Source: Rathayibacter sp. VKM Ac-2759
GTDB lineage: Bacteria; Actinomycetota; Actinomycetes; Actinomycetales; Microbacteriaceae
Direction: 5' to 3'
DNA: 64,000 nucleotides
Assembly (NCBI RefSeq): GCF_009834225.1
Contig: NZ_CP047176.1
Span: 1,364,001-1,428,000, forward strand
Shown here: piece after piece, positions 1-8,391 of the stretch
Layout: each line of letters begins with the position of its first letter
How positions within the stretch are numbered: position 1 is the first letter of the stretch
Position numbers and translations under genes: made by a program
The notes under the pieces: generated by a model
The model's input: the letters and a program-made list of their open reading frames with translations, nothing else
What the model was told of the DNA's origin: nothing
Database searches by the model: none

Positions 1-764
1 TCGTCGACGGCGACGGGGTCGCGGACGCCGACATGGCGGCCTTCGCGCGCTGGACGAACCTGTCGGAGACGACGTTCCTGCTGACGCCCACTGCGCCCGA
101 GGCCGACTACCGGCTCCGGATCTTCACCCCCGGCGGCGAGCTGCCGTTCGCGGGGCACCCGACGCTCGGGAGCGCTCACGCGTGGCTCGGCGCCGGGGGA
201 GTGCCGCGCGTCGAGGGCTCGCTCGTGCAGGAGTGCGCGGCCGGGCTCGTGCGGCTGCGCGTGACGGAGGCGGGGATCGCCTTCGCGGCGCCGCCGCGGC
301 TGCGCTCGGGGCCTGCGGACGAGGCCACCGTGGAGCGCGCGGCGGCGGCGCTGCGGATCCCGCGCTCCGAGATCCTCGGGCACGAGTGGGTCGACAACGG
401 TCCGGGCTGGCTCGCGGTGCGGCTGGCGTCGGCGGAGCGGGTGCTCGAGCTGGCGCCGGATCAGGCGCTGCTCGCGGGGCTGCCGCTCGGTGTCGTCGGA
501 CCGTACCCGGACGGTGCCGAGTGCGCCTTCGAGGTGCGGGCGTTCATCCCCGACGTGGGAGTGCTCGAGGATCCGGTGACGGGGAGCCTCAACGCGGGGA
601 TCGCGCAGTGGCTGATCGGCGCGGGGCTCGCTCCGGAGCGGTACGTCGCGGCGCAGGGCGCAGCGCTCGGGCGCGCGGGGCGCGTGCACGTCGAGCGGGT
701 GGGCGAGGACGTGTGGATCGGCGGGGCGACGACGACGCTGATCGACGGGGTCGTGCAGCTCTAG
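1..764 (+). CDS. PhzF-family isomerase/epimerase-like protein (5' truncated by window edge)
   Basis: The reading frame is open from base 3 and has no start before the first in-frame ATG at 33. The upstream codons (VDGDGVADAD) match the usual N-terminal part of the family, so the gene begins outside the window. Family hallmarks are visible: SETTFLL, then FTPGGELPFAGHPTLGSA (the substrate loop with the HPT signature), and near the C-terminus EDPVTGSLNAG. PhzF proteins are dimers with a diaminopimelate-epimerase fold. Most members are uncharacterised, and phenazine isomerisation is only one known role. No phenazine genes are adjacent, so I assign only the family. It ends at a TAG at 762-764. Confidence 0.85.
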   Translation, partial: VDGDGVADADMAAFARWTNLSETTFLLTPTAPEADYRLRIFTPGGELPFAGHPTLGSAHAWLGAGGVPRVEGSLVQECAAGLVRLRVTEAGIAFAAPPRLRSGPADEATVERAAAALRIPRSEILGHEWVDNGPGWLAVRLASAERVLELAPDQALLAGLPLGVVGPYPDGAECAFEVRAFIPDVGVLEDPVTGSLNAGIAQWLIGAGLAPERYVAAQGAALGRAGRVHVERVGEDVWIGGATTTLIDGVVQL

Positions 765-866
765 GACGGCGCGGGCGTGATCGCGGGTCGAGGAGACCGG
801 TGTCGCGTCTTCGGTGCGTCGCGCGTCGGGGCTGTGGTATCGGACGCGTGCTCGCGCCAGGGGTGC

Positions 867-930
867 GGTCGCCGTGGCGGCGTGATGGTGCGCCGTGCTG
901 AGCGACGCGAGGTTGTCGAGGGCGACGCGC
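867..930 (-). pseudogene. Decayed fragment of a DUF222/HNH endonuclease 3' region (outer copy)
   Basis: The stretch around 867-930 resembles bases 1491-1546 inside the intact HNH gene: a shared block around ggtcgccgtggcgg, and gacgcgaggttgtcgagg against gacgcgaggttctcgagg. It has no open frame linking it to a full gene. It is the most degraded of three copies of the same tail, spaced by about 276 bp. It looks like a remnant of tandem duplication rather than a functional gene. Confidence 0.5.
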
Positions 931-978
931 GGGCATGCAGGAGGGCGGGTCTCTTCGGAGTGGGCGGCGAAGGCCTGC

Positions 979-1012
979 TGGTCGACCGGCTCCGCAGGGG
1001 CGTATCGAGACC
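979..1012. repeat. REP-like imperfect palindrome, copy 1
   Basis: Starts tggtcgacc and ends cgtatcgagacc around a ccgcagggg core. Related elements lie at 1253, 2830, 2953 and 3039. They occur on both sides of the HNH gene and in both orientations. Confidence 0.65.
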
Positions 1013-1071
1013 GACCTGCCTGTGAGCGCGGTCTGTCCGCGGGCCGGCGGAGGCCGGACGGAGCGGGAGCG

Positions 1072-1200
1072 TCAGAACGGGGCGGATCGTCCGTGAAACG
1101 CGGGGTGGTCCACCGGGCGGTGCCGTCGGGGCGGAGGCGGTAGGTCCAGCGGTCGCCGTGGTGGTAGACCGGGCAGAACGACGAGACGTTGTCGAGGACG
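1072..1200 (-). pseudogene. Truncated tail copy of the DUF222/HNH endonuclease gene
   Basis: Read on the minus strand, this segment encodes a WTYRL-type sequence followed by a proline-rich tail and a stop at 1072-1074. It mirrors the end of the intact gene, whose stop is at 1348-1350. The two stops are exactly 276 bp apart, and the bases after each stop also match, including a REP-like palindrome. The region upstream of about 1200 lacks the rest of the HNH domain, so this is a non-functional 3' remnant. Confidence 0.65.
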
Positions 1201-1252
1201 GCACGCCGGCATGTGGGAGGGCGTCCACGCGGAGTGGACGGTGGATGCCTGC

Positions 1253-1286
1253 TGGTCGAGTAGCCCCGCAGGGGCGTATCGAGACC
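1253..1286. repeat. REP-like imperfect palindrome, copy 2
   Basis: Reads tggtcgagtagccccgcagg, then ggcgtatcgagacc. It is the exact reverse complement of the copies at 2830-2863 and 3039-3072, so identical elements flank the HNH gene in inverted orientation. Confidence 0.75.
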
Positions 1287-1347
1287 GACCTGCCTGCGGA
1301 CGCGGTCTGTCTGCCGGCCGGCGCGGACGCCGGACGGAGCGGGTGGG

Positions 1348-2691
1348 TCAGAACGGGGGTGGGTCGTCGGTGAAGCGTGGGGGTGGTACGGGCGGCCTGC
1401 CGGGGAGGGCGGGTGGTCGGGTGGTGACGTGGCGTCCGGTGGGGGTGGTCCAGTCGGTGGTGCCGTCGGGGTGGAGGCGGTAGGTCCAGCGGTCGCCGTG
1501 GCGGACGTGGTGGTGAGCGGTGCAGAGGGACGCGAGGTTCTCGAGGGAGGTCTGGCCGCCGTGGCGCCATTCGATCGTGTGGTCGGCTTCGCTGGTGGAC
1601 GCGGGGCGGGTGCAGCCGGGGAACCGGCAGGTCTGGTCGCGCAGCTGGAGCGCGAGGCGCATCTGCGGGGGTGGGACGCGGTGGGTGCGGCCGACGGAGA
1701 CGACGGTGCCGGTGTGGGGGTCGGTGAGGACTCGGGTGATGGTGGCGGCGACTCCGGCGAGTTCGCGGGCGATGGTGGCGGGGATCGCTCCGTAGCCGTC
1801 GAGGTCGGCGGGAGCGTCGTCTGCTCCGGAGGCGGTGCTCGCGGGGAGCGTCAGGCGCACTTCGGCGCGGATTCCGGGGACGAACGTCGGAGGGGTGTCC
1901 TGCGGGCTGCTGACGGGGGTGGTGCCGGCGATGTCTCCGTCGCAGAGGAGATCGGTGAAGGCGTCGGCGCGCAGCTGGGCGAGAGTCCGTTCATCGCCCG
2001 AGGCCCGGGAGTCACCCGCGGGGCCGGCGCCGTCGCGGAGGGAGTGCGCGATGCGATCGAGGCGGTTGTAGACGCCGACCGCGGCCGCCGCGGGGAGGAG
2101 GGCGGAGAGTGTGGCCATCCCGTCGATCTCGGGGGTGAGCCACACGCCGCGGTCCTGCACGGCGCGGTGGTGTCGTTCGGCGAGGGGCTCGGTGTGGAGT
2201 TGATCGCGGAGCCGGTCGACGGCGCGTCGCAGCTGGGTGGGGGTCTTCGACAGGGCGAGGTCGGCGGCGCGCTCGTCGAATTCGGCGCGGGACTCCTTGG
2301 GCAGTGTCGTGGCGGCGGAGCAGATCACCTCGCCGGCTCGCCAGCGGATCCTGGCCGCCGCGAGCAGGGCTCGGGTGAGCGGAAGATCCTCGACCAGCAG
2401 GTGCGCGCGTTCGAGGTCGCGGGAGAGCTCCCGTTCGGACACTCCGGCGCCGGTGGCGAGTTCGGCGCGGAGGGAGCGTTCGACGAGGTCGCTCGACTCG
2501 CGACTCGACAGGCCGCCGCGGGCGAACGCGAGCGGGATCGTGAGGCCGTGCCGGTAGACGTCGTACAGCTTCTCGGCGGACGCGAGCAGGTCGAGGGAGG
2601 CGTTGCGGGCGAGGCGGCCGACCTCGTCGGCGCCCTCGCGGACGTCGTCGAGTATCGCCTCCGTGGGTCGTGTCTCTGCTGCAACTGCCAT
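1348..2691 (-). CDS. DUF222 domain-containing HNH endonuclease (13E12 repeat family)
   Basis: A 447-residue protein. The helical DUF222 region fills roughly residues 20-320. A C-terminal HNH nuclease domain follows, with a CRFPGCTRP zinc-type motif, then EADHTIEW (first His) and LCTAHHHVRH. The tail is proline-rich. These genes occur in many copies per genome in actinobacteria and are usually regarded as selfish or mobile nuclease genes; their biological role is unsettled. The ATG start has no strong upstream Shine-Dalgarno motif. Both flanks carry REP-like palindromes, and the downstream side carries partial copies of this gene's own 3' end, which suggests local duplication activity. Confidence 0.9.
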   Translation of the reverse strand: MAVAAETRPTEAILDDVREGADEVGRLARNASLDLLASAEKLYDVYRHGLTIPLAFARGGLSSRESSDLVERSLRAELATGAGVSERELSRDLERAHLLVEDLPLTRALLAAARIRWRAGEVICSAATTLPKESRAEFDERAADLALSKTPTQLRRAVDRLRDQLHTEPLAERHHRAVQDRGVWLTPEIDGMATLSALLPAAAAVGVYNRLDRIAHSLRDGAGPAGDSRASGDERTLAQLRADAFTDLLCDGDIAGTTPVSSPQDTPPTFVPGIRAEVRLTLPASTASGADDAPADLDGYGAIPATIARELAGVAATITRVLTDPHTGTVVSVGRTHRVPPPQMRLALQLRDQTCRFPGCTRPASTSEADHTIEWRHGGQTSLENLASLCTAHHHVRHGDRWTYRLHPDGTTDWTTPTGRHVTTRPPALPGRPPVPPPRFTDDPPPF

Positions 2692-2829
2692 ACGGATATT
2701 GAATCAGGGACCACCGACACCAGGGCGCGGACAGCGGCCGAACGGGACAACTCACGCCCAGAAGAAGCCTGTGGAGGAACCGTTCTCGCCGGGGGAGCGC
2801 TCTGAAGCACTCGCCTTGTAACGCGGGCA

Positions 2830-2863
2830 GGTCTCGATACGCCCCTGCGGGGCTACTCGACCA
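2830..2863. repeat. REP-like imperfect palindrome, copy 3
   Basis: Begins ggtctcgatacgcccctgc and ends ggggctactcgacca. The arms pair imperfectly through CCCC/GGGG and the outer TCGA blocks. Identical to the copy at 3039 and inverted relative to the copy at 1253. Confidence 0.75.
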
Positions 2864-2952
2864 GCAGGCAGGGCAGGCGGGCGAGGCGTGCAAGCGGGCG
2901 GGCAGGAAGGTGGGTGGGCCGTGGAGAGGCGTCCTCCTGCTCTCGCGCTCGC

Positions 2953-2988
2953 TGATCGAGTAGGCCGCGCAGCGGGCGTATCGAGATC
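2953..2988. repeat. REP-like imperfect palindrome, copy 4 (variant)
   Basis: Variant with tgatcgagtaggccgcgcag and ending gcgggcgtatcgagatc. The outer TCGAG/TCGAGATC blocks are kept while the core differs from copies 1-3. Confidence 0.6.
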
Positions 2989-3038
2989 CGCGACCCTCAG
3001 CGAGGGGGGGTCGGTGGGCTGGCCTGCTGACGCGGGTG

Positions 3039-3072
3039 GGTCTCGATACGCCCCTGCGGGGCTACTCGACCA
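3039..3072. repeat. REP-like imperfect palindrome, copy 5
   Basis: Base-for-base the same as the element at 2830-2863, 209 bp further on. Flanking bases (cgggcagg/cgggtggg before, gcaggcagggcagg after) are also similar, so the duplicated unit is longer than the palindrome. Confidence 0.75.
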
Positions 3073-3233
3073 GCAGGCAGGGCAGGTAGAAGGGCGGGCG
3101 GCCGGCGGCCAGGAGGCTGGGCCTTCAATCGGGCGGGCGGTAGGCCGGGCGGGTGTCAGGCCGGGCGGGCGGTGGGGCGGGTGTCAGGCCGGGCGGGCAG
3201 GCGATACGGGCAGTCGGTGCGGGAGGGGCGAGC

Positions 3234-3319
3234 GGCAGGCAGTGCGGGCAGGCGGGCGTCAAGCGCGGCGGGCAGGCGGGCAGGGGCAGGCAGTGCGGGC
3301 AGGCGGGCGTCAAGCGCGG
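3234..3319. repeat. 51-bp period minisatellite (two copies of a 35-bp core)
   Basis: The block starting ggcaggcagtgcgggcaggc and ending gcgtcaagcgcgg occurs at 3234-3268 and 3285-3319. It lies within a wider ggcagg/cgggcggg-rich low-complexity tract. Confidence 0.7.
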
Positions 3320-3412
3320 CAGGCAGGCAGCCAGCCAGCCAGGCCGCAAGCCAGGCCGGCAGCAAGGCGGGCCGCCCGCCCCAGGGACACTCCGCATCCC
3401 GCGCTCCCCGTC

Positions 3413-3534
3413 GCTGCTCGAGCAGGCCGCGGAGCGGGCACGTCGAGATCCCCGATGTCAGCGGAGCTCCGCTGCTCGAACAGGCCGCGGAGCGGGCACG
3501 TCGAGATCCCCGATGTCGGCAGCGGAGCTCCGCT
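3413..3534. repeat. 58-bp tandem repeat carrying a REP-like palindrome
   Basis: The block gctgctcga(g/a)caggccgcgg ... cgtcgagatccccgatgtc ... gcggagctcc occurs at 3413 and again at 3471. Each copy contains a diverged REP-like element. It ends 30 bp before the TetR gene stop. Confidence 0.7.
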
Positions 3535-3563
3535 GCCCGCACAGCAGGCGCGGCGGCGGCCGG

Positions 3564-4103
3564 CTAGCGCTGCAGGAGGCGGTCGATGACCGCGAGGACG
3601 TCCTCGGCCTGGCCGCGGGGGCCGTCGTCGGTGGGGAGGAGGGCCGAGTTGTAGTACAGGCCGTCGCTCATCAGGACGATGGCGCGCGCGATCAGGGGGT
3701 CGCCGACGGCCTCGGTGACGACGGCGTTCCAGCTGTCGTGGATCCGGGCGAGGCCGGCGCTCGCGCGCTCGTCGTGGCCCTGGGCGATGCGCGAGACCGC
3801 GAGGATCGTGCGGTCGAAGGGGGTGTCGGCGGCGAACGAGGTGCGGATCAGGTAGGGGACGACGCCCTCGTCCGAGGTCGTGATCCGGTCGATGTCCTCG
3901 GCGAGGCGCTCGTCGAGGCGCTCGACGAGGCCGTCGACCAGGGCGTCCTTCGACGGGAAGTGGTAGAGCAGCCCGCCCTTCGAGACTCCGGCGGTGCGCG
4001 CGGTGGCGTCGAGGGTGGCCGCGCGCTCGCCCTGCTCGATCAGGAGCGCCTCGAACGCGTCGAGGACGCGGTCGCGGGCGGGGGCGGGAGGCATGCGCTC
4101 CAT
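3564..4103 (-). CDS. TetR-family transcriptional repressor of the adjacent efflux pump
   Basis: 179 residues, a normal TetR length. An N-terminal helix-turn-helix (about residues 10-55; TARTAGVSKGGLLYHFPSKD is the recognition region) is followed by an alpha-helical ligand domain. It is divergent from the DHA2-type MFS gene at 4194, and the 90-bp intergenic region holds a TACCG-N6-CGGTA palindrome overlapping the MFS promoter, so repression of the pump relieved by a toxic ligand is the likely role. The start could be the ATG at 4103 or the second ATG at 4094. The ligand is unknown. Confidence 0.88.
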   Translation of the reverse strand: MERMPPAPARDRVLDAFEALLIEQGERAATLDATARTAGVSKGGLLYHFPSKDALVDGLVERLDERLAEDIDRITTSDEGVVPYLIRTSFAADTPFDRTILAVSRIAQGHDERASAGLARIHDSWNAVVTEAVGDPLIARAIVLMSDGLYYNSALLPTDDGPRGQAEDVLAVIDRLLQR

Positions 4104-4130
4104 TCTACGGAGCGGGTCCCGCCTCGCCTC

Positions 4131-4159
4131 TCGACTACTGTACCGGCTGGACGGTATAC
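4131..4159 (+). promoter_or_regulatory. Promoter of the MFS pump with overlapping TetR operator
   Basis: A -35-like TCGACT (4131-4136), a 17-bp spacer and a -10 TATACT (4154-4159). The perfect inverted repeat TACCG-gctgga-CGGTA spans 4141-4156, between the two boxes and touching the -10. A regulator bound there would block polymerase. The -35 is a weak match. Confidence 0.7.
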
Positions 4160-4193
4160 TCCTCCGAGTCGTCCCTCGAAAGGAAGTACCACC

Positions 4194-5744
4194 GTGTCCG
4201 CCCGCACCGCCCCCGTCGCCGTCCGCCTCCCTGCCTCCGAGCCCGCCACCGATCGGGTCGGTCGTCGCGCCTGGTTCGCGCTCGCGGTGCTGATGCTGCC
4301 GGTGCTGCTGGTCTCGGTCGACAACACCGTCCTCAACTTCGCGCTGCCCTCGATCTCGGAGGACCTGGGGCCGTCGGGCACCGAGCTGCTCTGGATCGTG
4401 GATGCGTACCCGCTGGTGCTCGCGGGACTCCTCGTCGCGATGGGGAGCCTCGGCGACCGGGTGGGCCGGCGCAGGCTGCTGATCATCGGCGCGATCGGCT
4501 TCGCCGTCGTGTCGGTCGCGGCGGCCTTCGCCCCCACCGCGGGCGCGCTCATCGCTGCCCGCGCCGCGCTCGGCCTCTTCGGCGCCACCCTGATGCCATC
4601 GACGCTGTCGCTGCTCCGGAGCCTCTTCCCGAACCGCGATCAGCGCCGCCTCGCGATCGCGATCTGGGCGACCGGGTTCGCGGTCGGGTCGGCGGTCGGT
4701 CCGCTGGTCGGCGGCGTCCTGCTCGAGAACCACGCCTGGGGCTCGGTGTTCCTGCTCGCGGTGCCCGTGCTGCTGCCGCTCGTCGTGCTCGCTCCGCTGC
4801 TCGTGCCGGAGTCTCGCGACCCGCGGCCCGGCCCCGTCGACGTCGTCAGCATCGTCCTCTCGCTCGCGACGATGGCTCCGATCGTCTACGCGGTCAAGTC
4901 GGCGGCCGAGCACGGGATCGACGCGGTCGCGATCGTCTCGCTCGTGGTCGGCGTGACGAGCGGCGTGCTGTTCGTGCGCCGCCAGCAGCGCCGCGCGGTG
5001 CCGATGCTCGATCTCTCGCTCTTCCGCCGCGGCTCGTTCAGCGCAGCGATCCTCGTCAATCTGCTGAGCGTCGTCGCGCTCGTCGGCGGGCTGTTCTTCG
5101 TGTCGCAGCACCTGCAGCTCGTGGTCGGGCTCTCGCCGCTGGAGGCGGGCCTCGTACTGGTGCCCGGACTCGCGGTCATGATCGTGGCGGGGCTCGGCGT
5201 CGTGCCCGTCGCCCGGAGGATCACGCCGCGCCTCGTCGTGCCGGCCGGCCTCGTCGTCTCGGCCGTCGGCTACGCGCTGCTCGCGATCGGCAGCCAGGCG
5301 CCCGGCGGGGCCTCCGCGCTCACGGTCGCCGTCGCCTTCGCGTTCCTCGGGCTGGGGATCGGCGCGGCCGAGACCGTGTCGAACGAGCTGGTCCTGGCGA
5401 ACGCTCCGGCCGACAAGGCGGGAGCCGCCTCCGCGGTGTCGGAGACCGCCTACGAGCTCGGCGCCGTGCTCGGCACGGCCACGCTCGGCACCGTGCTCAC
5501 CGCCGCCTACCGCAGCGGCGTCGTGCTGCCCGAGGGCCTCGACGCAGGCCAAGCGCAGCGCGCGGGGGAGACCCTGGGCGGGGCCGTCGCCGTCGCGGGC
5601 GAGCTGCCCGCCGACTCCGCCGCGAGCCTGCTCGCCTCGGCCGGCGCCGCGTTCGACGCGGGCGTGGGCGCCTCGGCCTGGATCGGCGCCGGCCTGGTCC
5701 TGCTCGCGGGCGTGCTGGCGGCGTGGCGGCTGCGCCGGAGCTGA
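4194..5744 (+). CDS. DHA2-family (QacA/SmvA-like) MFS drug/proton antiporter
   Basis: 516 residues with about 14 predicted membrane helices. The GTG start is preceded by GAAAGGAAG (4178-4186). Helix 1 carries VSVDNTVLNFALPSI, the acidic motif-D1 region of the QacA/SmvA group, and GDRVGRRRLL is MFS motif A after helix 2. Proteins of this family export cationic biocides or antibiotics using the proton gradient. The divergent TetR gene and its operator support inducible resistance; the substrate cannot be read from sequence. The last 10 bp before the next gene's stop hold no clear terminator. Confidence 0.88.
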   Translation: MSARTAPVAVRLPASEPATDRVGRRAWFALAVLMLPVLLVSVDNTVLNFALPSISEDLGPSGTELLWIVDAYPLVLAGLLVAMGSLGDRVGRRRLLIIGAIGFAVVSVAAAFAPTAGALIAARAALGLFGATLMPSTLSLLRSLFPNRDQRRLAIAIWATGFAVGSAVGPLVGGVLLENHAWGSVFLLAVPVLLPLVVLAPLLVPESRDPRPGPVDVVSIVLSLATMAPIVYAVKSAAEHGIDAVAIVSLVVGVTSGVLFVRRQQRRAVPMLDLSLFRRGSFSAAILVNLLSVVALVGGLFFVSQHLQLVVGLSPLEAGLVLVPGLAVMIVAGLGVVPVARRITPRLVVPAGLVVSAVGYALLAIGSQAPGGASALTVAVAFAFLGLGIGAAETVSNELVLANAPADKAGAASAVSETAYELGAVLGTATLGTVLTAAYRSGVVLPEGLDAGQAQRAGETLGGAVAVAGELPADSAASLLASAGAAFDAGVGASAWIGAGLVLLAGVLAAWRLRRS

Positions 5745-5754
5745 GCCGCGCTCC

Positions 5755-7152
5755 TCAGGCCGAGGCGCGCGCTCGCAGGGACCTCTCCGAGCGTCCGACC
5801 AACGCCATCAGCACGACCGCGGCGACGACGCACGCGAGGATCAGGACGAAGGTCGTGTCCCAGCCGTAGGCGTGGACGACGAGGCCGACGCCGGTCGAGG
5901 CGAGCGTCGCTCCGAGGACGTAGCCGAACAGGCCGGTGAAGCCCGCCGCGGTACCCGCCACCTCGCGGGGGCTGAGATCGAGCGCCTGCAGGCCGATCAG
6001 CATCACCGGCCCGTAGATGAGCCCGCCGATCGCCACGAGGGCGGCGAGGGAGACTCCGAGCGGCCAGTCGATGGGCGAGAGCCAGTAGACGAGGATCGCG
6101 GCGCCGACGGCGAGCAGGAACGCGATGCCGGCGGGCGAGCGGCGGCCGCGGAACACCCGGTCGCTGATCCAGCCGCACAGCAGCGTGCCGGGGATGCCCG
6201 CCAGCTCGAACAGCGAGAAGCCGGCGATGCCCTCGCCGAGGCTCGCTCCGCGCACGTCGGCGAGGTAGACCGGTGCCCAGACGAGGGCGCCGTACCGGAG
6301 GGTGTAGACGAAGACGTTGGCGAAGGCGAGCCCGATCATCGTCGGGTTCAGGAGCACGTGGGTGCGCAGCATCGCCCAGGTCCCCTCGTCGCCCGGGGCA
6401 CTCGAGACCGGCGCGGGATCGGAGCGGTACTCCTCGATCGGCGGGAGCCCCTCGGACTCCGGGGTGTCGCGCAGGAGGACGAGGGCCAGAGCGGCGACGC
6501 CCAGGGCGACGAGGGCGGGCATCCAGAACGCCGAGCGCCAGTCGCCGAACGAGGAGAGCGCCGCGGCGGCCAGTGCGCCCGAGCCCGCGCCGCCGACGTT
6601 GTGCGCGACGTTCCAGAGCGCTGTCCTCGACCCCCGCTCGGAGGTCGAGAACCAGTGCACGAGGGTGCGGCCGCTGGGAGGCCAGCCCATCCCCTGGAAG
6701 AGGCCGTTCACGACCATGACGAGGGCCAGCAGCGCGACGGAGGCGCCGACCGCCGGCACGAGGCCGATCACCAGGTTGGCGACGGCCGACAGCGCGAGTC
6801 CCAGCGGGAGGAAGTACCGGGCGCTGCTGCGGTCGCTGAGCATCGCGCTGACGAACTTCGAGACGCCGTAGGCGAGCAGGACGCCGTTCGTGAGCAGACC
6901 GAGGTCGACCGTGCTGAAGCCCTGCTCCTCCTGCAGCAGCGTCGCGACGAGCGGGACGTTGTTGCGCACGAGGTAGTACCCGGCGTAGCCGAGGAAGATC
7001 GCGACGAAGACCTGGCGCCGGAGGCGCGGATAGAGGCGCGCGATCCGGTCGGGACTCCTGCGGGGTGCGGGCGGGGGTGCGGCCAGGAATCGGGAGCGGG
7101 CCCGGCCGCGGTCGGTCGTGATCGTCGAGACATCGTCGTCGTCGTGGAGCAT
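5755..7152 (-). CDS. MFS transporter, organophosphate:phosphate antiporter (GlpT/UhpT-like)
   Basis: 465 residues, about 12 membrane helices. The N-terminal part FLGYAGYYLVRNNVPLVA resembles the GlpT/UhpT/PgtP group, and GMGWPPSGRTLVHWF in helix 4-5 matches the conserved GxGWP stretch. Members exchange glycerol-3-phosphate or sugar phosphates for inorganic phosphate. The start at 7152 follows no strong Shine-Dalgarno sequence. It is convergent with the drug pump (10-bp gap) and divergent from leuB. The exact substrate is not determined. Confidence 0.82.
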   Translation of the reverse strand: MLHDDDDVSTITTDRGRARSRFLAAPPPAPRRSPDRIARLYPRLRRQVFVAIFLGYAGYYLVRNNVPLVATLLQEEQGFSTVDLGLLTNGVLLAYGVSKFVSAMLSDRSSARYFLPLGLALSAVANLVIGLVPAVGASVALLALVMVVNGLFQGMGWPPSGRTLVHWFSTSERGSRTALWNVAHNVGGAGSGALAAAALSSFGDWRSAFWMPALVALGVAALALVLLRDTPESEGLPPIEEYRSDPAPVSSAPGDEGTWAMLRTHVLLNPTMIGLAFANVFVYTLRYGALVWAPVYLADVRGASLGEGIAGFSLFELAGIPGTLLCGWISDRVFRGRRSPAGIAFLLAVGAAILVYWLSPIDWPLGVSLAALVAIGGLIYGPVMLIGLQALDLSPREVAGTAAGFTGLFGYVLGATLASTGVGLVVHAYGWDTTFVLILACVVAAVVLMALVGRSERSLRARASA

Positions 7153-7256
7153 GGCGAGCACGATCCCATACACAGGTGACTCCCGCACAAGGGCGTGGCG
7201 CGGAATCCGGGTCGGCGGCCCGGCGGCGGCGCCGGAACCGAGCCGCGCGGCCGAGA

Positions 7257-7285
7257 GTACGCTGGGGGCGTCCCTGCCCCCGTAC
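7257..7285. promoter_or_regulatory. Inverted repeat upstream of leuB
   Basis: GTAC-gct-GGGGGC-gtccct-GCCCCC-GTAC lies 15-43 bp before the leuB start. It could be a hairpin in the leader or a regulator site. TACGCT at 7258 could also be a -10. No leucine-rich leader peptide is seen. Confidence 0.35.
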
Positions 7286-7299
7286 GCCTGAGGATCTCC

Positions 7300-8349
7300 A
7301 TGCCACGAACCGTGAAGCTCGCCGTCATCCCCGGAGACGGGATCGGGCCGGAGGTGATCACCGAGGCCGTGAAGGTCCTCGACGCCGTCACCGCCGACTC
7401 CGACGTGGTGATCGAGAAGACCCCGTTCTCGCTCGGCGCCGGCCGGTTCCTCGAGACCGGCGACGTGCTCACCGACGACGATCTCGCCGCGATCGCCGCG
7501 CACGACGCGATCCTCCTCGGGGCGGTCGGCGGCGTGCCCGGCGACCCGCGCCTGAAGAACGCGAACATCGAGCGCGGGCTGCTGCTGCGCCTCCGCTTCG
7601 CGCTCGACCACTACGTCAACCTGCGGCCGACGCGCCTCTACTCGGGGGTGCCCTCGCCACTGTCGGCGCCCGGCGAGGTCGACTTCGTCGTCGTGCGCGA
7701 GGGCACGGAGGGCCCGTACGTCGGCAACGGCGGCGCGATCCGCCAGGGCACGCCGCACGAGATCGCCAACGAGGTCTCGGTCAACACGGCCTACGGTGTC
7801 GAGCGGGTCGTGCGCCACGCGTTCGACCTGGCTCGGAAGCGCCGCTCGAAGCTGACCCTCGTGCACAAGACGAACGTCCTCGTCTTCGCCGGCTCCCTCT
7901 GGAAGCGGCTCGTCGACGAGATCGGGGCCACCTACGAGGACGTGGCCGTCGACTACCTCCACGTCGATGCCGCGACGATCTTCCTCGTGACCGACCCTGC
8001 TAGGTTCGACGTCATCGTCACCGACAACCTCTTCGGCGACATCCTGACCGATCTGGCCGGCGCGATCAGCGGCGGCATCGGCCTCGCGGCCTCGGGCAAC
8101 ATCAACCCCGACGGCGCGTTCCCCAGCATGTTCGAGCCGGTCCACGGATCCGCGCCCGACATCGCCGGGAAGCAGCTCGCCGATCCGACGGCCGCGATCC
8201 TCTCGGTCGCCCTGCTGCTCGACCACCTGGGCCTCGGCGACGAGGCCGCTCGCGTGACGGCGGCGGTGACCGCCGACATCGAGTCGCGGGACGGCACCGC
8301 GCGCTCGACCTCCGCGATCGGCGACTCCGTCGTCTCCCGACTCCGCTGA
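7300..8349 (+). CDS. leuB: 3-isopropylmalate dehydrogenase
   Basis: 349 residues. Oxidises and decarboxylates 3-isopropylmalate to 2-oxoisocaproate with NAD+, the third step of leucine synthesis in the cytosol. Family marks: [11 protein letters not shown] at the N-terminus, [35 protein letters not shown], then [17 protein letters not shown] with the metal-binding aspartates, and [13 protein letters not shown] for NAD+ binding. The ATG at 7300 is chosen because it begins the family's first beta strand and has GAGG just upstream; the frame is open further upstream without similarity. The next gene, ilvE, catalyses the following transamination. Confidence 0.95.
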   Translation: MPRTVKLAVIPGDGIGPEVITEAVKVLDAVTADSDVVIEKTPFSLGAGRFLETGDVLTDDDLAAIAAHDAILLGAVGGVPGDPRLKNANIERGLLLRLRFALDHYVNLRPTRLYSGVPSPLSAPGEVDFVVVREGTEGPYVGNGGAIRQGTPHEIANEVSVNTAYGVERVVRHAFDLARKRRSKLTLVHKTNVLVFAGSLWKRLVDEIGATYEDVAVDYLHVDAATIFLVTDPARFDVIVTDNLFGDILTDLAGAISGGIGLAASGNINPDGAFPSMFEPVHGSAPDIAGKQLADPTAAILSVALLLDHLGLGDEAARVTAAVTADIESRDGTARSTSAIGDSVVSRLR

Positions 8350-8391
8350 CCGACCTCCCGCAGGCTGAACTCCCCGAAGAAGGCACCCACC

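Larger units (their letters stand above)
867..1347. repeat. Tandem 276-bp units: HNH gene tail plus REP-like palindrome
   Basis: Unit A (about 928-1100) and unit B (about 1203-1380) align over most of their length: gcatg(c/t)aggagggcg, a REP-like element, gaccgacctgcctg, ggccggacggagcggg, then tcagaacgggg with the stop codon. The spacing of corresponding bases is 275-276. Unit B runs into the intact HNH gene. The 583-bp stretch between the PhzF gene and the HNH gene is made mostly of this material, with no convincing independent gene. Confidence 0.65.
2692..3563. other. Gene-free repetitive stretch
   Basis: No coding region here has homology that I recognise; long open frames exist only because of the extreme G+C content. 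It holds three REP-like palindromes (2830, 2953, 3039), G-rich cgggcggg runs at 3130-3200, a 51-bp tandem repeat (3234-3319) and a 58-bp tandem repeat (3413-3534). Confidence 0.7.

Noticed and set aside
3130..3534. CRISPR array
   Set aside because: Only two copies of each unit, no constant repeat with unique spacers, and no cas genes in the window.
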